From an uncultured Eubacteriales bacterium (lineage in GTDB: Bacteria; Bacillota; Clostridia; Oscillospirales; Oscillospiraceae): a stretch of 45,522 bases of DNA. The DNA lies in the NCBI GenBank assembly GCA_902475435.1, contig CABRZL010000009.1, forward strand, positions 1 through 45,522. Reading direction: 5' to 3'. This document shows, piece after piece, positions 1-6,013 of the stretch; within the stretch, counting starts at the first letter, position 1; each line of letters starts with the position of its first letter. The notes under the pieces were generated by a model, which saw only the letters and a list, made by a program, of their open reading frames with translations, was not told the DNA's origin and did not search any database. The translations under genes and the position numbers were made by a program.

Positions 1-54
1 TTGACCTCGCGCAGTTTTTAGAGCTTGCATTGCTTGTTTTTTTTCTGCATTCAT
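1..54 (-). CDS. CsoR/RcnR-like metal-sensing repressor, N-terminus only (partial)
   Basis: The gene runs off the left edge, so only the first 18 codons are visible. They read MNAEKKQAMQALKTARGQ. This resembles the opening helix of the small all-helical DUF156 (CsoR/RcnR/FrmR) repressors, where a basic helix ends in RxxGQ. Two in-frame ATGs exist (at 60 and 54). The AGGAG site at about 63-67 is only 2-3 bases from the first but about 8 from the second, so 54 is chosen. A strong promoter and a C/G-tract palindrome lie just upstream, as expected for an autoregulated CsoR-type gene. The metal or sulfur ligands lie outside the window, so copper, nickel, formaldehyde or persulfide sensing cannot be told apart. 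Confidence 0.6.
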   Translation of the reverse strand, partial: MNAEKKQAMQALKTARGQ

Positions 55-106
55 CAGCATATCTCCTTTTCTAGTGAAGTATGTATGTCAGGAATAAAGA
101 AAACAA

Positions 107-144
107 TTAACTATACACCCCACCCCTGGGGGGTGCATAGTTAA
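107..144. promoter_or_regulatory. Palindromic C/G-tract operator (CsoR type)
   Basis: A 38-bp inverted repeat has outer arms TTAACTATACACCCC and GGGGTGCATAGTTAA, with one mismatch across 15 bp, around a C-rich centre. CsoR/RcnR-family repressors are known to bind G/C-tract palindromes flanked by TA-rich arms. It overlaps the -10 and start region of the repressor promoter, so bound repressor would block transcription. Assignment to this regulator is inference. Confidence 0.65.
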
Positions 145-171
145 AATACCATAGAACATAGTGTTTGTCAA
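143..171 (-). promoter_or_regulatory. Promoter of the CsoR-like gene
   Basis: On the minus strand a perfect -35 TTGACA (166-171) is separated by 17 bp from a -10 TATTTT (143-148). The predicted start falls inside the palindrome at 107-144. Confidence 0.6.
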
Positions 172-187
172 GATGGTTTTATTTATA

Positions 188-222
188 AAATACAACATAT
201 TGTAATCCTACAAGTTGTATTT
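188..222. repeat. Nested inverted repeat between divergent promoters
   Basis: AAATACAAC (188-196) pairs with GTTGTATTT (214-222), and inside it TTGTA (200-204) pairs with TACAA (209-213). It can also be read as two TACAA-n-TTGTA half-palindromes, at 191-204 and 209-219. It lies 20 bp upstream of the methyltransferase -35 and may be a regulator site; its function is unknown. Confidence 0.4.
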
Positions 223-241
223 ACATTAGAAAAGAATGCAC

Positions 242-270
242 TTGCAGCTTTGTATTGCTGGCATTATAAT
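242..270 (+). promoter_or_regulatory. Promoter of the methyltransferase-CPBP operon
   Basis: TTGCAG (242-247), a 17-bp spacer, and a perfect TATAAT (265-270). The predicted start near 277 leaves only 8 bases before the GTG at 285 but 26 before the ATG at 303. This supports the later start codon. Confidence 0.65.
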
Positions 271-302
271 AGCCAAAGAACTATGTGCGGGGGGCGAGTG
301 CC

Positions 303-950
303 ATGGTGTGGGACTGGAACGTTGAAAAGAGAAAAAAATGGCTGAAGCCGGCTCCTGGTATGGATCAATTAGCTGCACGCTGGAAGAAATTAAACTTTCA
401 GACACTATTGGATCGTGGATGTGGACCGGGACGTCATGCAATATATTTTGCAAAAGCAGGATTTTCCGTTACAGGGATGGATTTGTCGCAAGAGGCGTTG
501 GATTATTTAGATGAATGGGCTCAACAGGAAAACGTAAACATTTTTACAGTAAGAGGAGATATGTTCCGTATGCCTTTTCAGGATGACAGTTTTGATTGTG
601 TGATTGATTATAATGTCAGTTATCACACCAATACTACGGGGTATTTTCAGGCAGTGCGGGAGTTGTACCGGGTATTGCGGCCAGGAGGAGAGGTATATTT
701 GACCTTGAAAAGCCGCAGCGATCCGGTGTTTCAAAAAGCAAAAAAAGAAGATCATATAGACCGGTTTACGCTGCTCCAAGAAGGGAAGACACCACATTTT
801 TTTGCGGATGAGTCCGACTTACAGGAGATTTTTCAGGGATTTTCTTTAGTAGTACCTGCCAGAGAAGTACGGGCACCGGGAATTGATAACCCGGTAGAGA
901 GTGTCCACTATCATCTGTTATTTCGAAAGGAAGAAACGTTAATATGTTGA
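303..950 (+). CDS. Class I SAM-dependent methyltransferase
   Basis: Predicted cytosolic methyltransferase of 215 residues with a Rossmann fold. Motif I is LDRGCGPGRHA (about residues 36-46). It is followed by an acidic end of strand 2 (GMDLS), a VIDYNVSYH motif IV region and the post-motif LYRVLRPGG typical of Methyltransf_11/25 enzymes. The substrate cannot be read from sequence. A GTG at 285 gives a longer form, but it is too close to the predicted transcription start and lacks a ribosome site. The last 7 bp overlap the CPBP protease start, so the two are probably translationally coupled. Motif I has Arg where Asp or Leu is usual (LDxGCG), within family variation. Confidence 0.8.
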   Translation: MVWDWNVEKRKKWLKPAPGMDQLAARWKKLNFQTLLDRGCGPGRHAIYFAKAGFSVTGMDLSQEALDYLDEWAQQENVNIFTVRGDMFRMPFQDDSFDCVIDYNVSYHTNTTGYFQAVRELYRVLRPGGEVYLTLKSRSDPVFQKAKKEDHIDRFTLLQEGKTPHFFADESDLQEIFQGFSLVVPAREVRAPGIDNPVESVHYHLLFRKEETLIC

Positions 951-1837
951 ATTTCAGAAGAAAATATCCTGTACTGGTGAGCATTGTTCTAATGGTCCTG
1001 TTTCCGGTTGTGTCCATATTGGGCGTTATGCCGCTGTTACTGTGGGATTCAGTCTGGGAAATGGGAGAGTATTTACCCCAACTTCTGGTGGAAATTATAC
1101 TGATTATTGTGATGACGTTGGCGGCGGTTGCACTGAAGATGAGATATGTCTTTTTGCCCAGCGATAAACCGCTGCATACTAAAATTTTGCCGTCTCTTTT
1201 CATTATTATTCTGTATACCTTTGCGATGCTGGAAACATTGATCTTGTGTAGCGAGGAGACGTTGCGGCCGCCGTTACAGATTCTGTGGTACGTGTTGTGT
1301 ATGTTGGCGGTAGGCCTGGCAGAGGAACTGACCTTTCGAGGGTTAGTTACGCAGATGATATATGAGAAGTATGGCTATAACTCATTAGGAGTTTGGCTGA
1401 GCGTTGTCGTATCCGGTCTGTTGTTTGGGGCAGTGCATCTCGTCAATGCGGCGGGAGGTGCAGCAGATATTCTCGGCGTGTTGGTGCAGATGGTTGGAGC
1501 TGCAGCGTTGGGAATGTGTCTGGCAGCGATCTATCTTCGGACCAGAAGCCTTTGGACTGTGGTGTTGCTCCATGGATATATGGATTTTTGTGCATTGATG
1601 ACCTCGGGATTCTATTCGGTTCAAACCATTGGAGAGACGGTAGGAGGATATTCTGCAGCCAATCTCATTTCTGCACTTTTCTATGGAGGGCTGGCCGTTT
1701 TTTTACTGCGGCCCAGTCAGATCAGGAAAATTACAGATCCGAATGCTCGGCCAACCCAGAATCAGGTGATTGGCCTTATGACAGCGATATTTTTGCTGTC
1801 AGGATTGCTGTCTGCAGTAGCCGTTGTTACGATTTAA
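944..1837 (+). CDS. CPBP family intramembrane metalloprotease (CAAX/Abi type)
   Basis: A 297-residue polytopic membrane protein with about eight hydrophobic segments. The family signature is present: EELTFRG at 127-133 supplies the glutamate pair and arginine. FGAVH at 161-165 and LHGYMD at 209-214 supply the two histidines of the membrane-embedded active site. Members include CAAX prenyl endopeptidase relatives and bacterial proteins tied to bacteriocin immunity or membrane-protein processing; the substrate here is unknown. It starts within the methyltransferase stop, behind AAAGGAAG, so it is the second gene of a two-gene operon. The large hairpin region downstream at 1846-1983 closes the unit. 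Confidence 0.85.
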   Translation: MLNFRRKYPVLVSIVLMVLFPVVSILGVMPLLLWDSVWEMGEYLPQLLVEIILIIVMTLAAVALKMRYVFLPSDKPLHTKILPSLFIIILYTFAMLETLILCSEETLRPPLQILWYVLCMLAVGLAEELTFRGLVTQMIYEKYGYNSLGVWLSVVVSGLLFGAVHLVNAAGGAADILGVLVQMVGAAALGMCLAAIYLRTRSLWTVVLLHGYMDFCALMTSGFYSVQTIGETVGGYSAANLISALFYGGLAVFLLRPSQIRKITDPNARPTQNQVIGLMTAIFLLSGLLSAVAVVTI

Positions 1838-1845
1838 AGGGAAAG

Positions 1846-1983
1846 AGCCTGTTGCAAAACAAAAATTTTATGAAAGGTCCATTTATCAAAAGCCAAAAAG
1901 TTGGCACAGAAATCGGGAAACCCCCGGTTTCTGTGCCATAAAAATTGGATTATTTACTCAAAAAGCTGTTTTACAACAGGCCT
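1846..1983. repeat. Long imperfect inverted repeat enclosing a terminator
   Basis: AGCCTGTTGCAAAAC (1846-1860) is mirrored by GTTTTACAACAGGCCT (1968-1983) with one mismatch over about 15 bp. A perfect hairpin sits between them. The element fills the gap between convergent genes and ends 6 bp from the next stop codon. It may be a large transcript-end structure or a small non-coding insertion (MITE-like); no clear target duplication is visible. Confidence 0.45.
1902..1938. terminator. Bidirectional hairpin terminator
   Basis: TGGCACAGAAA (1902-1912) pairs perfectly with TTTCTGTGCCA (1928-1938). The inner CGGG/CCCG extends the stem. It serves convergent genes ending at 1837 (+) and 1989 (-). 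A-rich sequence flanks both sides. Confidence 0.75.
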
Positions 1984-1988
1984 TTGGT

Positions 1989-2651
1989 TTATGTGTTTGA
2001 CTGTCCTGACTTACGTTCTTGCGCCTCAGCGTCTATTGCTCCCGTTTTTTCCACGACTTGACGGATGAAGGTGCACAACAAATCGGCTACTTCCTCCGGA
2101 GTCAAATAGCTGACATTCAATACAATATCGTAATTTTTTAAATCGCTCCATTTGCGGTCAGTATAGTAGTTGTAATAGGTAGCACGAGATTTATCCAAAC
2201 GTTTGATCCGAGCTTCTGCATCCCGCCGGGAGAGATTTTCTCGTTCCATGACGGTTTTGATGCGGGCTTCTGTGCTGGCCTGTAGAAAAATTTTGATCGT
2301 TTCCTTGTATCCATCCAATACATAGTCGGCGCAGCGGCCTACAAACAGAGCGGGTCCCTGATCTGCCACGGTACGAATGACGCCGGCTTGAACCATAAAA
2401 AGCTGGTCATTCAGGGGCATTCCATAAAGGCTTCGATTGCTTCGGTTGCTGAGAGCATATCCCAAGGTTGTGGTGGCAGTTTCTTCTGCGGCTTCAAAAG
2501 CCTTTTCTCCAAAGCGGCTTTCTTTGGATGCAATGGAGATCAATTCCTTATCGTAAAAGGGGAGCTCCAATTTCTTTGCCAGCAGCTCAGAAATCTTGTG
2601 ACCGCTGGTGCCATATTGGCGGCTGATCGTGATCATTGGAAATGTTTTCAT
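1989..2651 (-). CDS. Cytidylate kinase-like family protein
   Basis: A 220-residue cytosolic protein of the Cytidylate_kin2 family (AAA-class P-loop nucleoside/nucleotide kinase fold). The N-terminus ITISRQYGTSGHKISELLAK carries the family's degenerate P-loop, in which SRxYGSGG replaces a classical GxxGxGK. It continues with FYDKELI and a central FVGRCADYVL. A lid-like arginine-rich region (ARIKRLDKSRATYYNYYTDRKW) is typical of the family and suggests phosphate handling. The physiological substrate of this subfamily is not established; these proteins are common in Clostridia. It is single-gene, with its own consensus promoter back to back with that of the ABC ATPase. Confidence 0.8.
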   Translation of the reverse strand: MKTFPMITISRQYGTSGHKISELLAKKLELPFYDKELISIASKESRFGEKAFEAAEETATTTLGYALSNRSNRSLYGMPLNDQLFMVQAGVIRTVADQGPALFVGRCADYVLDGYKETIKIFLQASTEARIKTVMERENLSRRDAEARIKRLDKSRATYYNYYTDRKWSDLKNYDIVLNVSYLTPEEVADLLCTFIRQVVEKTGAIDAEAQERKSGQSNT

Positions 2652-2683
2652 GAAATCACAGCCTTTCCTATTAGGATAATTTT

Positions 2684-2712
2684 ATTATACATTGGTTTTT
2701 AAAATCTTTCAA
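2684..2712 (-). promoter_or_regulatory. Promoter of the cytidylate kinase-like gene
   Basis: Minus strand TTGAAA (2707-2712), 17-bp spacer, perfect TATAAT (2684-2689). Confidence 0.75.
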
Positions 2713-2722
2713 GGTGGCAGCA

Positions 2723-2751
2723 TTGACTTTCTTTTTGGGGATGTGTATGAT
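2723..2751 (+). promoter_or_regulatory. Promoter of the orphan ABC ATPase
   Basis: TTGACT (2723-2728), 17-bp spacer, TATGAT (2746-2751). Its -35 is 10 bp from the divergent -35 at 2707-2712. Confidence 0.7.
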
Positions 2752-2778
2752 GAAGTATAAAATTGGAGGAATGGTGTA

Positions 2779-3369
2779 ATGATCACGCTGGAACATATTA
2801 CAGTCCGATTTGGCGAGAAAGCCGTGCTGGATGATTTTTCACTGGACATTCCCAAGACGGGAGTTCTCTGTCTCAGCGGGCCGTCGGGATGTGGTAAAAC
2901 CACGCTTTTACGGGTGTTATGTGGGTTGCAAAAACCCGATTCTGGACATCTTGACGGTGTAGGAACATGTGCCGTCGTATTTCAAGAAGATCGTCTGTTG
3001 CCCTGGCTGACAGCAGAGAAGAACCTGACGGTATCTACAGGGATTACAGCAGGGGACGCAGAAAAATGGCTTCGGAGTATGGGACTGGAGCGGGAAACCA
3101 ATAGTTTGCCAAGTGTATTGAGTGGAGGAATGCGGCGTCGAGTAGCGATTGCTCGGGCGCTGGCGGCTAAAAGCGATGTGTTGTTGTTGGACGAGCCGTT
3201 TCAAGGACTGGATGAAGAAAGTAAGGAGCGGATCTACCCAATGATTCAAACTGTAGCGGAGCAAAAACCGGTGGTGTTGGTAACGCATCACGAGGAAGAG
3301 GCATCGGCGTTGGGAGCGAAGATGTTGAGACTCAGCGGACCACCGTTACAAATTGAACAGGAATCATAA
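2779..3369 (+). CDS. ABC transporter ATP-binding protein (nitrate/sulfonate/taurine type), orphan
   Basis: A 196-residue ATPase with every ABC landmark. These are Walker A GPSGCGKTT (about 34-42), Q-loop VVFQEDRLLPW, signature LSGGM (about 114-118), Walker B LLLDEP and switch histidine VLVTHH. The FQEDRLLPW form of the Q-loop is the one seen in SsuB/TauB/NrtD-like importers (established family knowledge). It is shorter than the usual 240-260 residues because the C-terminal part after the H-loop is trimmed. No permease or binding protein adjoins it. It has its own promoter and is followed by a terminator, so any partner must be encoded elsewhere. Confidence 0.85.
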   Translation: MITLEHITVRFGEKAVLDDFSLDIPKTGVLCLSGPSGCGKTTLLRVLCGLQKPDSGHLDGVGTCAVVFQEDRLLPWLTAEKNLTVSTGITAGDAEKWLRSMGLERETNSLPSVLSGGMRRRVAIARALAAKSDVLLLDEPFQGLDEESKERIYPMIQTVAEQKPVVLVTHHEEEASALGAKMLRLSGPPLQIEQES

Positions 3370-3453
3370 GAACTGAGCGAACTGGAAAATCAAGGGCAGG
3401 TCAGATTCCGACTTTGCCGCTTCCGATTTTTCGTGGATATTCAATCAAAAGTA

Positions 3454-3480
3454 AGTGCGCCTACATTTGGTAGGCGCACT
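3454..3480. terminator. Bidirectional terminator hairpin
   Basis: AGTGCGCCTAC and GTAGGCGCACT form a perfect 11-bp stem with a 5-base loop between convergent genes ending at 3369 and 3487. It is followed by TCTGTTTT on the plus strand. Confidence 0.8.
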
Positions 3481-3486
3481 TCTGTT

Positions 3487-4527
3487 TTATAACTGATCTG
3501 CAATATTGTAAATTAACCGTTCTGATTTTTCCCAACCCAAGCAGGGATCGGTAATGGATTTTCCATAAATGCCTTCCCCGATTTCTTGAGCGCCATCTTC
3601 CAAATAGCTTTCCACCATAAAGCCCTTGACCAAGGATCGAACCTCAGAGGAATGGCGGCAGGCATGGAGAACCTCATTGACAATTCGTACTTGCTGCAGG
3701 TATTGTTTCCCTGAGTTGGCATGATTGGCATCTACAATGACAGCCATATTTTGAAGTTTTTTGGCCTGATACTGTTCATATAGACCTATCAGGTCCTCAT
3801 AATGATAATTGGGACGGGTGCGTCCGGTATTATCTACATAGCCTCGAAGAATAGCATGGGCCAAAGGATTCCCCTTTGTTTCTACTTCATATCCGCAATA
3901 AGAGAAAATATGGGGATGTTGTGCAGCAGTAATGGAGTTCAGCATGACGCTCAGATCTCCTGAGGTAGGATTTTTCATGCCTACGGGAGCACCTAATCCG
4001 CTGGCCACAAGACGGTGCTGCTGGTTTTCTACAGAGCGTGCGCCTACAGCCACATAGCTCAGGACGTCTGCCAGATAAGCATCATTGCCGGGATAGAGCA
4101 TCTCATCGGCGCAGGTCAGCCCGGTTTCGTTCACTGCAGTTACATGGAGATGCCGGAGAGAAATCAGGCCCTTTTCCATGTCCGGCCGTTTGGTAGGATC
4201 CGGCTGAGAGGCAATCCCTTTATAGCCATCACCGGTGGTGCGGGGTTTATTGGTGTAGATACGGGGAATGATAAGCAGTTTGTCTTTGACACGCTCCTGA
4301 ATGGGTGCAAGGCGTGTAATATAATCCAGTACTGCGTCTTCACGGTCAGCAGAGCAGGGGCCGATAATCAGCAATATCCGGTTGCTTTTTCCGGTGAGAA
4401 CCTCAGCAATCTCTTGGTCACGATGGATTTTTGCTGCTTGTCCATCCGCAGATAGTGGGATCATGAGCCGAAGTTCCTCAGGAGTAGGGAGCCGGCGGTG
4501 TACAGTCATATTGGTCAAGGTGTTCAT
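3487..4527 (-). CDS. aroF: 3-deoxy-7-phosphoheptulonate (DAHP) synthase, class I
   Basis: Condenses phosphoenolpyruvate with erythrose 4-phosphate, the first step of the shikimate pathway. The 346-residue form starting MNTLTNMTVHRR matches the usual AroF/G/H length (about 350). Signature stretches are present: IGPCSADR (PEP site), PRTTGDGYKG, ADEMLYPGN, VGARSVENQQHR, GMKNPTSGD, VDANHANSGK and GKSITDPCLGW. A longer in-frame start at 4581 would overlap the promoter -10 and is rejected. The gene stands alone with no other aro or trp genes nearby. Feedback specificity (Phe, Tyr or Trp) cannot be assigned by eye, so the symbol denotes the family only. Confidence 0.92.
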   Translation of the reverse strand: MNTLTNMTVHRRLPTPEELRLMIPLSADGQAAKIHRDQEIAEVLTGKSNRILLIIGPCSADREDAVLDYITRLAPIQERVKDKLLIIPRIYTNKPRTTGDGYKGIASQPDPTKRPDMEKGLISLRHLHVTAVNETGLTCADEMLYPGNDAYLADVLSYVAVGARSVENQQHRLVASGLGAPVGMKNPTSGDLSVMLNSITAAQHPHIFSYCGYEVETKGNPLAHAILRGYVDNTGRTRPNYHYEDLIGLYEQYQAKKLQNMAVIVDANHANSGKQYLQQVRIVNEVLHACRHSSEVRSLVKGFMVESYLEDGAQEIGEGIYGKSITDPCLGWEKSERLIYNIADQL

Positions 4528-4565
4528 AAATTGTCGTACCTTTCTGTGTATTTCACTCAGTTGAT

Positions 4566-4594
4566 ATTGTAGCACAAACAATTTAACAATGCAA
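4566..4594 (-). promoter_or_regulatory. Promoter of the DAHP synthase gene
   Basis: Minus strand TTGCAT (4589-4594), 17-bp spacer, TACAAT (4566-4571). The predicted start is about 30 bp upstream of the ATG at 4527. Confidence 0.65.
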
Positions 4595-4618
4595 TGCTTT
4601 TGTGTGGTAAAGTGATCT

Positions 4619-5905
4619 TTATTCGGTTAAATTTCTCAACGCGGACAGGGAAATAGCAAGCTGCCCACGTGAAACGGTGGACTGTGGTTTTAACAGTCCG
4701 TCTTGTTCTGTCAGGACGCCGGTTGATATGGCCCAACCCATGGGAACCTGCGCATATTCCGATACTGTGTCTCCGTCTTGAAAAGAGCCGAGACCTGCCA
4801 GCGATTCTGGGAATCCTCCATAATACTCTATATAGTAACGATACAGAGCGGTGGCTAGCATTTCACGTGTGACAATTTGGCTGGGGAAAAAGTGGTCTGA
4901 TGGAGAAAAGAGACCTGCGTTCATAGCCCAACATACAGCAGAATATGTCTCAGAATCTGGGGAAACATCCATCAACGTCTGCGTTGGAGCTTCAGGGCGT
5001 CCGGCCAGCCGATATAGCGTCAGAGCCAATGCCTCACGAGAGGCGGCACGAGTAGGAGAAAAGAGGTGTGCCCCGGTACCACTGAGGATTCCTGCTGAGA
5101 CTAAGGTCGAAACTGCTTCCCGGAGTTCTTCCGATGCCGTGGCAAGATCATAAAACTGGCCTACCGGAATCCGTGGGTAGAGATTTTCGTCCAGCCATGT
5201 TCCGATAATCGAAGCAAACATGGCATGTCCCTTTTCGTTCAGGTGATACCAGTCTCCGGAGGTCAGGCAGTATTCCGATCGAAAGTCCTCTTGATTCAGG
5301 TACATGCCATTTTCCGCAGCGTTGCTGGCGTCATAACAGAGGATTCCACGAGAAGAACAGATACGCAGCATCGCGTCAGTATAATCCTGGGCTGTATATC
5401 CGGCATTATTTTTCGTGTCGTCAGAAATCCAAGGGGTAAAGCCGACAATCAACGCATCTGGATATTTTTCCTGAAGTGCGTCTAAGATTAGATTTAATGC
5501 GCCGCAAAAGCTTTCCGGTTGCCGCTCTGTGTCCTGCCCCAAAGGAATGCTGTTGGCCCAGTCGTTGGAACCGCCTTGAAGCAGGATGAAATCCAAAGTG
5601 TCATCATCCGGGAGGTCATGAACGCGTTCCACCATGGGGTAATAGCCCTGAGGACCAGCAGCGAAGGAGGAACCGCTGATGGAGTAGTTTTGCTGCGTCA
5701 AATTGTAGGCGTCTGCCATGACATAGGTCCAGTCCTGCTCAGGGGAATCCAGTCCGTATCCGGCGGTGTAGCTGTCGCCCAGAACCAAAAAGCAGCGGTC
5801 AGAAAGACCAGTGTTGAAGCTGGAAATCGAATCCACTGCAGCAGTGGAACTATGTAATATCAGGCACAATGTTAAAAATAGTGCGATTGACCTGGTCTTT
5901 CGCAT
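4619..5905 (-). CDS. Secreted SGNH/GDSL hydrolase with C-terminal SLH repeats
   Basis: A 428-residue exported protein. A signal peptide (residues 1-23, basic start then hydrophobic core) precedes an SGNH esterase domain. Block I is GDSYTAGY with nucleophile Ser45, block III is GGSND (111-115), and block V is GDWYH with Asp218 and His221 completing the triad. From about residue 255 to the end there are SLH-type repeats (REALALTLYRLAG, REMLATALYRYY, RGQLAISLSALR), which attach proteins to secondary cell-wall polymers. The likely role is deacylation of a cell-wall or host glycan or lipid; the substrate is unknown. It is preceded by GGAG, and an intrinsic terminator of the upstream two-component operon separates it from that operon. 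Confidence 0.85.
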   Translation of the reverse strand: MRKTRSIALFLTLCLILHSSTAAVDSISSFNTGLSDRCFLVLGDSYTAGYGLDSPEQDWTYVMADAYNLTQQNYSISGSSFAAGPQGYYPMVERVHDLPDDDTLDFILLQGGSNDWANSIPLGQDTERQPESFCGALNLILDALQEKYPDALIVGFTPWISDDTKNNAGYTAQDYTDAMLRICSSRGILCYDASNAAENGMYLNQEDFRSEYCLTSGDWYHLNEKGHAMFASIIGTWLDENLYPRIPVGQFYDLATASEELREAVSTLVSAGILSGTGAHLFSPTRAASREALALTLYRLAGRPEAPTQTLMDVSPDSETYSAVCWAMNAGLFSPSDHFFPSQIVTREMLATALYRYYIEYYGGFPESLAGLGSFQDGDTVSEYAQVPMGWAISTGVLTEQDGLLKPQSTVSRGQLAISLSALRNLTE

Positions 5906-5970
5906 GGTACCCGCTCCTTCGACAAAAATTAATTTATTCTATCATAGAAATATGTCGAAAATATGAAGAG

Positions 5971-6003
5971 CCGGCAGTCGGAGCATCATGCCACGACTGC
6001 CGG
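5971..6003 (-). terminator. Terminator of the two-component operon
   Basis: CCGGCAGTCG (5971-5980) and CGACTGCCGG (5994-6003) form a perfect 10-bp stem. It is 10 bp beyond the histidine kinase stop and followed on the minus strand by a T-rich stretch. Confidence 0.75.
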
Positions 6004-6013
6004 TGATTGTATT

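Noticed and set aside
1393..1941. Plus-strand frame overlapping the CPBP protease
   Set aside because: A shadow frame running through the protease gene and into the hairpin region, with Cys/Ser/Arg-rich nonsense composition.
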